Assembly (NCBI RefSeq): GCF_006716425.1
Contig: NZ_VFOZ01000001.1
Location: 1,798,001-1,862,000, forward strand
Reading direction: 5' to 3'
DNA from: Actinoallomurus bryophytorum
GTDB lineage: Bacteria; Actinomycetota; Actinomycetes; Streptosporangiales; Streptosporangiaceae
Length of the DNA: 64,000 bases
In this document: positions 19,398 through 27,916 of the stretch, piece after piece
Position numbering within the stretch: position 1 is the stretch's first letter
Layout of the letters: every line of letters begins with the position of its first letter
Translations under genes and position numbers: made by a program
The notes under the pieces: model-generated
What the model was told of the DNA's origin: nothing
The model's input: only the letters and a program-made list of their open reading frames with translations
The model's database searches: none

Positions 19398-19676
19398 CTA
19401 GCCGCCGGCCACCGCGGGGATGATCGAGATCTGCGCGCCATCGGGCGTAACGGTGTCGAGTCCGTCGGCGAAGCGCACATCCTCTTCACCCACGTAAACA
19501 TTCACAAAACGGCGGATCTTGCCGTTTTCATCAAGGATTCGGGCAGCAATCCCGGAGAAACTGGCGTCCAGGTCGGCGACGACCTCTCGTACCGTCGCTC
19601 CCGAGGCCTTCACCTCGGACTCGCCACCCGTGTAGCTGCGCAGGATCGTGGGGATTCGCACGCTGATCGAGCTCAT
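19398..19676 (-). CDS. MoaD/ThiS-family sulfur-carrier protein
   Basis: 92 residues with a ubiquitin-like beta-grasp: SISVRIPTILRSYTGGES at the start, TVREVVADLDASF in the helix, and C-terminal IIPAVAGG ending in the Gly-Gly that is adenylated and converted to a thiocarboxylate. Its ATG overlaps the thrC stop in an ATGA (19673-19676), so the two are translated together. Family members of this kind (CysO, MoaD, ThiS) donate sulfur; which acceptor this one serves is unknown. A longer in-frame ORF through thrC is an artefact. Confidence 0.92.
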   Translation of the reverse strand: MSSISVRIPTILRSYTGGESEVKASGATVREVVADLDASFSGIAARILDENGKIRRFVNVYVGEEDVRFADGLDTVTPDGAQISIIPAVAGG

Positions 19677-20917
19677 GCCAGGCCCGCCTTTCGGAATGCG
19701 TCGAACGAAGGGGCGATGTTCGCGGACGGCCGGGCGACCGCCGCGACGGCGTCGAGAGTCTTCAGTCCGTCGCCGGAGTTGATCATGACCGTCTCGGCGG
19801 CCGGGTCCAGCGCGCCCGAGGCCACCAGCTTCCGCAGCGAGGCCAGGGTGACGCCACCGGCCGTCTCGCCGAAGATGCCCTCGGTACGGGCGAGGAGCCC
19901 GATGCCCTCGATGACCTCCTCGTCGGAGACGTCCTCGATGGCACCGCCCGTCCGCCGGACCGCGTCCAGGACGTACGGACCGTCGGCCGGGTTGCCGATG
20001 GCCAGGGACTTGGCGATCGTGTCGGGCTTCACCGGCCGTACGACGTCGTGCCCGGCCTTGAACGCCGCGGCCACCGGCGAGCAGCCGGTCGCCTGGGCGC
20101 CGAACACCTTGTACGGCTTGTCCTCCACCAGGCCGAGCGTGATGAGCTCCTGGAACGCCTTGTCGATCTTGGTGAGCTGCGCGCCGGAGGCGATCGGCAC
20201 CACGATCTGGTCGGGGAGGCGCCAGCCGAGCTGCTCGGCCACCTCGTATCCGATCGTCTTGGAACCCTCGGCGTAGTACGGGCGGACGTTGACGTTGACG
20301 AACGCCCAGTCCTCCTGCTCGCCGGCGATCTCGGAGGCCAGCCGGTTGACGTCGTCGTAGTTGCCGTCGACGGTCACGAACGTCCCGCCGTACACCGCGG
20401 TGGCGACGATCTTCTGCTGCTCGAGGTTCGAGGGTACGAACACCGCGCTGCGGATGCCCGCGCGTGCCGCAGCGGCGGCCACCGCGTTGGCGAGGTTGCC
20501 CGTGGACGGGCAGGCCAGCACCTTGAAGCCGAGCTCGCGCGCGGCCGCCAGTGCGACTCCGACGACCCGGTCCTTGAAGGAGTGCGTGGGGTTGCCGCTG
20601 TCGTCCTTGACCCACAGCGACCGCAGGCCGAGCGACTCGGCGAGGTTGTCGGAGCGGACCAGGCGGGTGAAGCCGGGCTCGGTGTTGGGTGTCTCGGTGA
20701 CGTTCGGCGGCACCGGAAGCAGGTCACGGTAGCGCCAGATGTTGCGGGGACCCGCCTCGATCCGCTCACGACTCACGTTGGAGTAGTCGTAGGTGACCTC
20801 GAGCGGGCCGAAACACTGCTCACAGGCGTAGCGCGGGCCGAGATCGTAGGACTGTCCGCACTCACGGCAGGTGAGTGCGGTCGCGGGGCCGAGGTTCGGG
20901 ACGGCAGTCAGCGACAT
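19673..20917 (-). CDS. thrC: Threonine synthase
   Basis: 414 residues. It converts O-phosphohomoserine to threonine with PLP. The PLP Lys is K115 in THSFKDRVVG. The glycine-rich phosphate loop and GDGLKTLDAV lie near the C-terminus. The N-terminus carries a zinc-ribbon-like pair, CREC (17-20) and CEQC (32-35), as in many long bacterial ThrC proteins. It is upstream of, and overlaps, the MoaD-like gene. hom and thrB, its usual pathway partners, are not in the window. Confidence 0.95.
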   Translation of the reverse strand: MSLTAVPNLGPATALTCRECGQSYDLGPRYACEQCFGPLEVTYDYSNVSRERIEAGPRNIWRYRDLLPVPPNVTETPNTEPGFTRLVRSDNLAESLGLRSLWVKDDSGNPTHSFKDRVVGVALAAARELGFKVLACPSTGNLANAVAAAAARAGIRSAVFVPSNLEQQKIVATAVYGGTFVTVDGNYDDVNRLASEIAGEQEDWAFVNVNVRPYYAEGSKTIGYEVAEQLGWRLPDQIVVPIASGAQLTKIDKAFQELITLGLVEDKPYKVFGAQATGCSPVAAAFKAGHDVVRPVKPDTIAKSLAIGNPADGPYVLDAVRRTGGAIEDVSDEEVIEGIGLLARTEGIFGETAGGVTLASLRKLVASGALDPAAETVMINSGDGLKTLDAVAAVARPSANIAPSFDAFRKAGLA

Positions 20918-21286
20918 GGAGCGAGGCCTCTCTCCTCATCTTTACTCGTGCCACCTTGGTCACGAGCCGGAGTTGGCACCTGTCCCGGGCGGCCTCGCGT
21001 CAGATTCGGCGAGTTGCGGCGCGGCGATGGCCGCGCTGATGACCGCATGTCCGGGAGGGTTGCCGGGGCTTCAACGGGCCGGTCCCTCCACCCCTCTGGA
21101 TGAGCGGTATTAAGTTGTATCGGGAATTGTATACGCGACTGACCGGTTCTTGGCCAGCCGGGGTCTCAGGTCACGAGACGCCCCAGAGTACGAATACCAC
21201 CTACGTACAGCAACCGTATGGTTACGAATCGGGCAGCTGCCGACCTTTGGCGATCGCTGTTAACAACGGCCGGTTACCCTCCCCCC
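20918..21286. other. Divergent intergenic region thrC/otsA
   Basis: 369 bp without a credible gene. It is the only AT-relieved stretch nearby (21100-21270). TACCCT at 21275-21280 ends six nt before the otsA ATG and could be the -10 of a leaderless otsA transcript. I see no clear riboswitch or strong dyad. Confidence 0.5.
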
Positions 21287-22708
21287 ATGGCTGACACGCA
21301 GGTGCTCGTCGCATCCAACCGCGGCCCTGTCTCGTTCTCGCTGGCCGACGACGGGACCCTGTCGATGCGTCGCGGTGGCGGCGGTCTCGTCTCCGCCCTC
21401 GCCGGGCTCAGCGGTGACATCCTGTGGATCTGCGCCACTCTGTCGGACGCCGACCGGGCCGCCGCCCGGCGCGTAGCCGACGGGCGGCTGGACGTCCCGG
21501 ACGTCGGCGCGGTCCGGATGCTGGACATCCCGGCGGGGACGTTCCACCGGGCCTACAACGCGGTCGCCAACTCGACACTGTGGTTCGTGCACCACATGCT
21601 GTTCGACACGCCGAACAAGCCGCACTTCGACGCCCGTTCGCGCCGCGACTGGCAGTCCTACGAGGCGTACAACGCGGCGTTCGCGGACGCGCTGGCCCGT
21701 GACGCCTCTCCCGGCGCGAAGATCGCCGTGCAGGACTACCACCTCGCGCTCGTCCCCACGCTGCTGCGCGAGCGCAGGCCCGACGTGAAGATCACGCACT
21801 TCTCCCACACGCCGTGGGCCCCGCCGGAGTACTACCGGCTGCTGCCGGACGACATCGGGCGGCAGGTCCTGGAGGGCATCCTCGGCGCCGACCACGCCGG
21901 CTTCCAGACCGAGCGGTGGGCCGAGGCGTTCCTCGACTGCTGCGCCGCGGTCCTGCGGGCGAGCGTCGACCGCCGGGCGCGTACGGTCTCCCATCGCGGG
22001 CACGTCACGCGTGTCGGCGTGCACGGCCTCGGCGTCGACGGCGACGCGCTGCGCGCACGCGCCGCCGAGCCGGACGTGACCGCCCGCGCCGCCGCGCTGC
22101 GCGAGCAGGTCGGCGACCGGCGGCTCATCGTGCGCATCGACCGCACCGAGCTGTCCAAGAACATCGTGCGCGGCCTGGCCGCCTACCGCGAGCTGCTCGC
22201 CAAGCACCAGGAATGGCACGGCCGGGTCGTGCACCTGGCCTTCGCCTACCCGTCGCGGCACGACCTGCCGGAGTACCGGGAGTACACCGCGGCCGTGCAG
22301 CGGATCGCGGCGGAGATCTCCGATGAGTTCGGCCGTGACTCGTGGGATCCGCTGATCCTGCAGGTCAACGACGACTATCCGCGCTCGCTGGCCGCGTACG
22401 GGATGGCCGACGTGCTGCTGGTGAACCCGATCCGCGACGGCATGAACCTCGTCGCCAAGGAGGGCCCAACGCTGTCACGGAACGGCTGTGCGCTGGTGCT
22501 GTCCGGCGAGGCCGGTGCCGCCGGCGAGATGTGCGACGACGCCATCATGGTGAACCCCTACGACGTGACACAGACCGCCGAGGCGCTGCACCAGGCGCTG
22601 CTCATGCCGCCGGACGAGCGCGCCGAGAGGTGCAAGCGCCTCGCCGAGGCGGCCACCGCCCTGCCCCCGCAGCGCTGGCTCGCCGACCAGCTCGCCGCCC
22701 TGAGGTAG
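21287..22708 (+). CDS. otsA: Alpha,alpha-trehalose-phosphate synthase (GT20)
   Basis: 473 residues. It joins UDP- or GDP-glucose to glucose-6-phosphate. GT20 hallmarks are VLVASNRGPVSF, the RGGGGLVSALAGL loop (about 28-40), VQDYHLALVP, FSHTPWAPPEYYRLLP, the RTELSKNIVRGL segment and C-terminal RDGMNLVAKE. It is about the normal length. I chose the ATG at 21287 although it has no Shine-Dalgarno; an in-frame GTG at 21218 would add residues not conserved in the family. otsB lies at 25639 on the other strand, separated by three regulatory genes. Confidence 0.95.
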   Translation: MADTQVLVASNRGPVSFSLADDGTLSMRRGGGGLVSALAGLSGDILWICATLSDADRAAARRVADGRLDVPDVGAVRMLDIPAGTFHRAYNAVANSTLWFVHHMLFDTPNKPHFDARSRRDWQSYEAYNAAFADALARDASPGAKIAVQDYHLALVPTLLRERRPDVKITHFSHTPWAPPEYYRLLPDDIGRQVLEGILGADHAGFQTERWAEAFLDCCAAVLRASVDRRARTVSHRGHVTRVGVHGLGVDGDALRARAAEPDVTARAAALREQVGDRRLIVRIDRTELSKNIVRGLAAYRELLAKHQEWHGRVVHLAFAYPSRHDLPEYREYTAAVQRIAAEISDEFGRDSWDPLILQVNDDYPRSLAAYGMADVLLVNPIRDGMNLVAKEGPTLSRNGCALVLSGEAGAAGEMCDDAIMVNPYDVTQTAEALHQALLMPPDERAERCKRLAEAATALPPQRWLADQLAALR

Positions 22709-22714
22709 CCCCGG

Positions 22715-23266
22715 TCAGGTGTAGCTGTCGCCGAGGGACTGGCGTACCTGCTTGCGGGCCTCGTGGATCCGTGACTTGACCGTGCCGAGCGGCAGGTTGA
22801 GCTGGGTGGCGATCTCGCTGTACTCCAGCTGGGACACGTCGCGCAGCACCAGCGCCTCGATGAGGTCGGGCTTGCGGCGCTCCAGGTCCTCCATCGCGTC
22901 GAGGATGTCCACGCGGGAGCCGGCGATGACGCTCGTACGGCGCGGATCGGGACGCTGCTCCGGCAGCTCGCCGGCCTGCTCCATCGAGCGGCGCTTGAGC
23001 GAGCGGTAGGTCGACCGCGCGGAGTTGGCCACCACGACGTGCAGCCACGTGGTGAAGCGCGACCGGCCCTCGAAACGGTTGATGTTCCTTGCCACCTGCA
23101 TCAACGCGTCCTGACACGCTTCCTCGGCATCCTGTCTGCACGGCAGGAACCGCGCGCAGTGCCGCAGGACGTCGGGCTCGATCACTCGCAGTAGTGCGTT
23201 GAGAGCCTCCCGGTCTCCGTCGGCGGCCCGCTGAGCCAATTCCTCAGTCCGCTCGTCGTACGCCAT
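22715..23266 (-). CDS. ECF-type RNA polymerase sigma factor
   Basis: 183 residues. Region 2 spans about 30-95 (ARFLPCRQDAEEACQDALMQVARNINRFEGRSRFTTWLH). Region 4 spans about 130-180 (ALVLRDVSQLEYSEIATQLNLPLGTVKSRIHEARKQVRQ), the -35-binding helix-turn-helix. No anti-sigma gene is adjacent. It converges on otsA with six nt between stops and is divergent from a membrane Ser/Thr kinase, which may act on the same stimulus; that link is inference. Confidence 0.93.
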   Translation of the reverse strand: MAYDERTEELAQRAADGDREALNALLRVIEPDVLRHCARFLPCRQDAEEACQDALMQVARNINRFEGRSRFTTWLHVVVANSARSTYRSLKRRSMEQAGELPEQRPDPRRTSVIAGSRVDILDAMEDLERRKPDLIEALVLRDVSQLEYSEIATQLNLPLGTVKSRIHEARKQVRQSLGDSYT

Positions 23267-23290
23267 GACCTGTCCTCGCCCTCACCATCG

Positions 23291-23314
23291 CCCCGTATTG
23301 GGCATGATACGGGG
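23291..23314. promoter_or_regulatory. Palindrome abutting the kinase start codon
   Basis: CCCCGTAT-N8-ATACGGGG is a perfect inverted repeat whose last base touches the GTG start of the kinase gene, in the 48-bp gap to the divergent sigma factor gene. It could be an operator for one or both genes, or a hairpin at the 5' end of the kinase mRNA. Confidence 0.5.
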
Positions 23315-24994
23315 GTGTCCATGCCTCCGGCCGTCGGCCGTTACCGAATCGATCGCGTTCTTGGATCAGGAGCATTCGCCTCCGTGTGGCTTGCCCACGA
23401 CGAGGTACTCGACGCCCAAGTCGCGGTGAAGGTACTGGCCGGCGGACTGCTCGACGACCTTGACGTGCGCAACCGGTTCCTCGAAGAGGCCAAGATCCTG
23501 CGCCGCGCCGACTCCGAACGCCTCGTGCGCGTGCACGACATCGGTGAGCTCGACGACGGGCGCCCGTACTTCGTGATGTCCTACGCCGATCTCGGGACGC
23601 TCTCGGATCGGATGAGAAAGCGTGACCTGAGCACCGCCGAGGCGCTGCGGCTGGCCACCGAGGTCGCCCATGGCGTCGAGGTCATCAACCGGCTGGGGGT
23701 CATTCACCGCGACCTCAAGCCGTCGAACGTGCTGTTCCAGTCGACCACGGACGGTGGCGAACGCCTCCTGATCGCCGATCTCGGTCTCGCCAAGGCGCTC
23801 GCGCACGCCTCGGGCGCGTTCACCCTGCCGGTCGGCACCCCCGGGTACATGTCACCGGAACAGGCGAGGTTCGGCGGTGGCCTCGACGTGCGCGCCGACG
23901 TGTACGGCCTGGGCGCGCTGACCTACCACCTGGTCACCGGCCGCGCGCCGAGCACGGCGCCGGTGCTCGTGCCGCCCAGCGCGATCCGGCCCGGCCTGCC
24001 GCCCGCCGTGGACGACATCGTGATGCGGGCCCTGGAGGCCGACCGCGAACGCCGCTGGCCGTCCGCGGAGGCGTTCGCGGCGGCACTGAGCGTCCCGATC
24101 CGGTTCGCGCCCGCCGAACCCGCCCCATCCGCGGACCACACCGTGGCCGAGGACTCGACCGCGGGCGATCCGACCGCGAGCGGCAGCTCGCCGGTGCACG
24201 GCGACCCTACGGTGGCCGACCCGACGAGGACGGAAGCCTCCTCCAGCGGCCGTGGCCGTCACCGCGGCGCGCCTTCGCACGAGGAGACGATGCGGCAGCC
24301 GCTGCCGAGCGTGGAGGGCCCCGCGGACAAGACGGTCGTGGACTTCCCGCTCCCCCGGCACGAACCGGCCGGCCACACCGATCACGGGGTGCGCACCGGA
24401 GAGACGCGCCGCAGCCGGATCCTCGTCGCCGCCGGGCTCGCCGGGGTCCTCGTCGCCGGCGGTGGCGGCGCGTACACCATCGCCCGGCTGGCGGGCTCCT
24501 CCCCGGACAAGCCGCAAGTGACGGTCGAGCACGGCGAGGACCTGGTCAACGTCACCGACACGACGGGGCGGCTGAGCCTCAAAGTGCCGCCGTCCTGGAA
24601 GCTCCAGAAAGAGCACAACCGGTGGCCCGTCTCGGTGAGCGACGGCGCGACCGCGCCCGCGCTGCGGGCCACACCCGACTATGACCAGTTCGTCCGGGAC
24701 GATGTGGCGGTCCCCGGAGTGTTCGCCGGGCTGACCCGTGACCTGCAGTTCCAGCTGCCACCGGTCGGCTTGGGCAACCACAGCGCGCGCTGCGCGCGCG
24801 GACCCGAGCGCGCGTACCGCCACGGCTCGCTGAGAGGCCGGATCACGCCGTGGAAGTGCGGTGGCTCGATCACCGTCAACGAGGTCGGCCTGCGCGACTC
24901 CGCGAACAGGTTCGCGATGTGGGTCCGGATCAAGCAGACCGGCCCTCCGGACCTCACCGAACGCATCCTCAACAGCATCCACGCCACGATCTGA
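23315..24994 (+). CDS. Membrane Ser/Thr protein kinase (PknB-like)
   Basis: 559 residues. Residues 8-265 form a Hanks-type kinase: GSGAFASVW glycine loop, Lys39 in VAVKVL, catalytic HRDLKPSN (Asp133), metal-binding DLG (Asp155, in place of DFG) and GTPGYMSPEQA. Residues 270-365 are a Thr/Ser/Pro-rich juxtamembrane linker with repeated DPT and ADPT-like units, possible autophosphorylation sites. One transmembrane helix (about 368-392) leads to an extracellular domain of about 165 residues with two Cys. No PASTA repeat is seen, so the signal is unknown. It is divergent from the ECF sigma gene. Confidence 0.93.
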   Translation: MSMPPAVGRYRIDRVLGSGAFASVWLAHDEVLDAQVAVKVLAGGLLDDLDVRNRFLEEAKILRRADSERLVRVHDIGELDDGRPYFVMSYADLGTLSDRMRKRDLSTAEALRLATEVAHGVEVINRLGVIHRDLKPSNVLFQSTTDGGERLLIADLGLAKALAHASGAFTLPVGTPGYMSPEQARFGGGLDVRADVYGLGALTYHLVTGRAPSTAPVLVPPSAIRPGLPPAVDDIVMRALEADRERRWPSAEAFAAALSVPIRFAPAEPAPSADHTVAEDSTAGDPTASGSSPVHGDPTVADPTRTEASSSGRGRHRGAPSHEETMRQPLPSVEGPADKTVVDFPLPRHEPAGHTDHGVRTGETRRSRILVAAGLAGVLVAGGGGAYTIARLAGSSPDKPQVTVEHGEDLVNVTDTTGRLSLKVPPSWKLQKEHNRWPVSVSDGATAPALRATPDYDQFVRDDVAVPGVFAGLTRDLQFQLPPVGLGNHSARCARGPERAYRHGSLRGRITPWKCGGSITVNEVGLRDSANRFAMWVRIKQTGPPDLTERILNSIHATI

Positions 24995-25030
24995 CCTCTG
25001 TGCGGCGGCTTCTCCGTCGAGGATCGCGTA

Positions 25031-25040
25031 CGATATATCG
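25031..25040. promoter_or_regulatory. Possible PadR operator
   Basis: CGATATATCG is a perfect palindrome 25 nt before the PadR start, followed by a related half-site, AGATCG. AT-rich ATATCG-type palindromes in front of padR genes are typical autoregulatory sites. Confidence 0.5.
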
Positions 25041-25065
25041 CTAATAGATCGTTGGGGAGATGGTC

Positions 25066-25614
25066 ATGCACAGACGATCCATGCACAGCGAGGAGCGGGC
25101 GGCCTTCGGCGGCTGGGGGCCCGGTTTCGGCCCGGGCTTCGGCCCGCGCGGACGCGGTGGCCGCGGCGGTCGCCGCACGAAGCGCGGGAACGTCCGCGCG
25201 GCGATCCTGGCGCTGCTCGCCGAGCGGCCCATGCACGGCTACGAGATGATCCAGGAGCTGGAGAGCCGTACCGGCGGGCTGTGGCGGCCGAGCCCCGGAT
25301 CGGTCTATCCCACGCTGCAGCTACTGGAGGACGAAGGGCTGATCTCCGGCGAGCAGTCGTCCGGCAAGCGCCTGTTCGCGCTGGCCGACGCCGGGCGCGC
25401 CGAGGCCGAGACCCAGGAGGCCCCACCGTGGGCCGAGATCACCGAGGACGCCGGCGAGGCGGCCACACACGTGCACAAGGCGATGGGACAGCTGGCGATG
25501 GCGCTCCGCCAGGTCATGCACGCCGGCAGCGAGGACCAGCGCAACCGCGCCCTCGACGTGATCAACGACGCGCGAAGGCGGTTGTACGGCATCCTCGCCG
25601 ACGACGAGGGCTGA
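25066..25614 (+). CDS. PadR-family regulator
   Basis: 182 residues. A basic, Gly-rich leader (residues 10-45, FGPGFGPRGRGGRGGRR-like) precedes the PadR winged helix: AAILALLAERPMHGYEMIQELESRTGG, then SPGSVYPTLQLLEDEGLI, with a C-terminal helical dimerisation domain. I chose the ATG at 25066, six nt after GGGGAG; an ATG at 25060 touches that site. Gly-rich N-terminal leaders of this kind are common in actinobacterial PadR proteins. The target genes are not obvious; no transporter adjoins it. Confidence 0.92.
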   Translation: MHRRSMHSEERAAFGGWGPGFGPGFGPRGRGGRGGRRTKRGNVRAAILALLAERPMHGYEMIQELESRTGGLWRPSPGSVYPTLQLLEDEGLISGEQSSGKRLFALADAGRAEAETQEAPPWAEITEDAGEAATHVHKAMGQLAMALRQVMHAGSEDQRNRALDVINDARRRLYGILADDEG

Positions 25615-25638
25615 GAGGGGTTCGCCGGACCGGAGGCG

Positions 25639-26445
25639 TCAGAAGAGTTCGCTCGTGAGGGACTCGAGCAGGCGCACGATCCCGGGCGGGCCGTCCACGA
25701 TGAGGTCGGCGCGCTCGGCCAGCGCGATCACCTCGTCGGAGCCGCTGCACACCTTGACGCCCGGCACTCCCTCGGCGCGAAGCGCCTCGACGGCGTCGAA
25801 GGCGGCCAGGTCGCCCAGGTCGTCGCCGGCGTAGAGGACCGCCGCGCTGCCGAGCTCGGTGGCGAGTGAGCGCAGCGCGGCGCCCTTGTCCATTCCCGGC
25901 GGGCGGAGTTCGAGCACGAAACGGCCGGGCTCCATGACCAGTCCGCTCCGCTCGGCGAGCGCGGCGATGAGGCCGCGCAGGCGTTCGAGGGCGACCTCGG
26001 GCTCGGCCGCGCGCCGCGTGTGCACCGCGAGGGCGTGTCCCTTGTCCTCGATGACGACACCTTCCGGCGCCGTCGCGATGATCTTGGGGAGCTTCACCCG
26101 CGCCTCGGCGACGCCCGGCGGCGTCTCCGGCGTGTCGACCGTGCCGTTCTCCCACCGCTCGCGGCCGTACTGGCCGAGCACCACGAGACCGTCGATGCCG
26201 GCGAGGCCGCCGTACTCCACCGCGACCGCGGCGGGGCGGCCGGTGATGACGGCGACCTTGCCGATGTGGCGTGCCAGCTCGGCGAGTGCCGTGACCGCCC
26301 CGTCCTGGGCGCGAGCGGACTCGGGGTCATCGACGATGGGCGCGAGAGTGCCGTCGAAGTCGAAGGCGGCCAATGCCGCGCCGGGCCGCGTCTTGATCGC
26401 GGACAGGCCTTCGGTGCCGGCGGCCGTACGTGACTCAACGTTCAT
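25639..26445 (-). CDS. otsB: Trehalose-6-phosphate phosphatase
   Basis: 268 residues. It removes phosphate from trehalose-6-phosphate made by OtsA. HAD motif I is DFDGTLAPI (Asp29 nucleophile, Asp31). Also present are VITGRP (motif II Thr), GQYGRERW, KGHALAVHTR and MDKGAAL (motif III Lys), and GDDLGDLAAFDAV (motif IV). This is the normal OtsB length. It lies on the minus strand, 3 kb from otsA and converging with padR, so the two trehalose genes are not co-transcribed. Confidence 0.95.
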   Translation of the reverse strand: MNVESRTAAGTEGLSAIKTRPGAALAAFDFDGTLAPIVDDPESARAQDGAVTALAELARHIGKVAVITGRPAAVAVEYGGLAGIDGLVVLGQYGRERWENGTVDTPETPPGVAEARVKLPKIIATAPEGVVIEDKGHALAVHTRRAAEPEVALERLRGLIAALAERSGLVMEPGRFVLELRPPGMDKGAALRSLATELGSAAVLYAGDDLGDLAAFDAVEALRAEGVPGVKVCSGSDEVIALAERADLIVDGPPGIVRLLESLTSELF

Positions 26446-26618
26446 GGGTCGCTCAGCCTATCCACATCGCCGCAGGTTGGCGCCGTACGCTCGCCGCGGT
26501 GCGGCAGGCGGTAGCGGGACGGCGGCGTACGCCCCGCTGGGCGCGACGGACGGTGTGGCGCGCGCCGGCACGCGCACGGCCGCGTCGCATGCGGGGTGCG
26601 CCGTCTTCGCGAGCTCGT

Positions 26619-26918
26619 TCAGGTGCGGATGCCGAGCCGGCGGGCCGCCCGCTGGCGCTGGCGCTGCGAACGCTGACGCCGCAGTCGCTTCACGAGCATG
26701 GGGTCGTGCTCGAGCGCTTCGGGACGGTCGATGAGCAGGCTCAGCAGCTGGTAGTAGCGGGTCGAGGACATGTCGAAGTTTTCACGGATGGCCTGTTCTT
26801 TGGCACCCGCGTACTTCCACCACTGCCGCTCGAACGAAAGAATCGCCAAGTCACGGTCGGCCAGGCCGCCGTCACCTTCGTTTTCAGGGCCATCGCCCCG
26901 GGCGTCCGCCGGTTGCAT
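26619..26918 (-). CDS. DUF3263 protein
   Basis: 99 residues, of the actinobacterial DUF3263 family: LADRDLAILSFERQWWKYAGAKEQAIRENFDMSSTRYYQLL is the conserved core, with a helix-turn-helix look (IRENFDMSSTRYYQLLSLLI). The C-terminus is strongly basic (RLRRQRSQRQRQRAARR). A DNA-binding role is plausible from these two features; no function is established. It reads towards otsB across a 173-nt gap in which I see no gene. Confidence 0.88.
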   Translation of the reverse strand: MQPADARGDGPENEGDGGLADRDLAILSFERQWWKYAGAKEQAIRENFDMSSTRYYQLLSLLIDRPEALEHDPMLVKRLRRQRSQRQRQRAARRLGIRT

Positions 26919-27017
26919 CAGGTCCCCTCTGTACGGGTTCGGGGGGCTGTCATGCTACGCGTGATCACCGACATGTTCGCGGTGTTCTCGCGGATGCCGG
27001 CGGGCGTAGCCTGAACT

Positions 27018-27824
27018 GTGACGCCGAAGCACTGCGTAACGCTACTGACCGACTACGGGCTGGAAGACGGGTTCGTCGCCGCATGTCACGGGGTCATCGC
27101 GAGCATCTGCCCACCCGCGCGCATCATCGACATCACCCACCTCGTGCCTCCCGGCGACGTACGCCGCGGCGCCGCGGTCATGGCGCAGACGGTCCCCTAC
27201 CTCCCGGCCGGCGTGCACGTCGCCGTGATCGACCCGGGGGTGGGCACACGGCGCCGCGCGGTCGCGGTGGCCGTCGGCGACCGCGTCTTCGTCGGGCCGG
27301 ACAACGGCGTGCTGTCATGGGCGGCCACGGACGAGGAGATACGGGCGTTCGAGCTGACCGACCGGGGGCTGTGGCTCGATCCGGTGTCGGCGACGTTCCA
27401 TGGCCGGGACATCTTCTCTCCGGTGGCGGCCCACATCGCCGCGGGCCGTGAGGTCGCGACGGTCGGCGAGGAGATCGACCCGGCCGGCCTCGTCCGGCTG
27501 CCGCCGCCGGCCCGCAACGTACGGGACGACATGGCCGAGGGCGAGGTTGTCACGGTCGACCGGTTCGGCAACGTCCAGCTGTCGGTCACCGGGGCCGACC
27601 TGGACCGGATCGGCGCCCGGTACGGCGAGGCCCTCACGGTCACGCTCGGGCGGCATTCGCGGCGGGTGTCCTACGGCGAGACGTTCGGGTCCGTACCTCC
27701 CGGAGAGCTCGTCGCGTACACGGACGCGGCCGGTCAGGTGGCCCTCGCCGTCAACTCCGGCAACGCGGCCCAGCGCCTCGGGCTGCCACCCGGAGCGCAC
27801 GTGCGCATCGCCATCGCGACGTGA
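27018..27824 (+). CDS. SAM hydroxide adenosyltransferase (DUF62)
   Basis: 268 residues of the fluorinase/chlorinase-related DUF62 family. TDYGLEDGFVAACHG (Asp near 11), DPGVGTRRRAVAV, DNGVLS, FHGRDIFSPVAAHIA and DRFGNVQLS are family landmarks. Ordinary members hydrolyse S-adenosylmethionine to adenosine and methionine with an Asp-Arg-His triad; the Arg-Asp in HGRD fits this group rather than fluorinase. The GTG start has TAGCCT five nt before it and no Shine-Dalgarno, so the transcript may be leaderless. Confidence 0.9.
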   Translation: MTPKHCVTLLTDYGLEDGFVAACHGVIASICPPARIIDITHLVPPGDVRRGAAVMAQTVPYLPAGVHVAVIDPGVGTRRRAVAVAVGDRVFVGPDNGVLSWAATDEEIRAFELTDRGLWLDPVSATFHGRDIFSPVAAHIAAGREVATVGEEIDPAGLVRLPPPARNVRDDMAEGEVVTVDRFGNVQLSVTGADLDRIGARYGEALTVTLGRHSRRVSYGETFGSVPPGELVAYTDAAGQVALAVNSGNAAQRLGLPPGAHVRIAIAT

Positions 27825-27916
27825 TCCGGGACCCGTTTCTCCACCCGGCCACGGCGACTTTCGGAGCTCGCTCGCCGATGGTCAAGTAAGGGTCAAGACG
27901 GCAGGTCCCATGAGGC

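Noticed and set aside
19677-20615. Long minus-strand frame fused to the MoaD-like gene
   Set aside because: Out-of-frame translation of thrC; Arg/Gly-rich and without any family feature.
20918-21286. Threonine attenuator upstream of thrC
   Set aside because: No leader peptide with Thr/Ile codon runs and no terminator/antiterminator pair can be seen.
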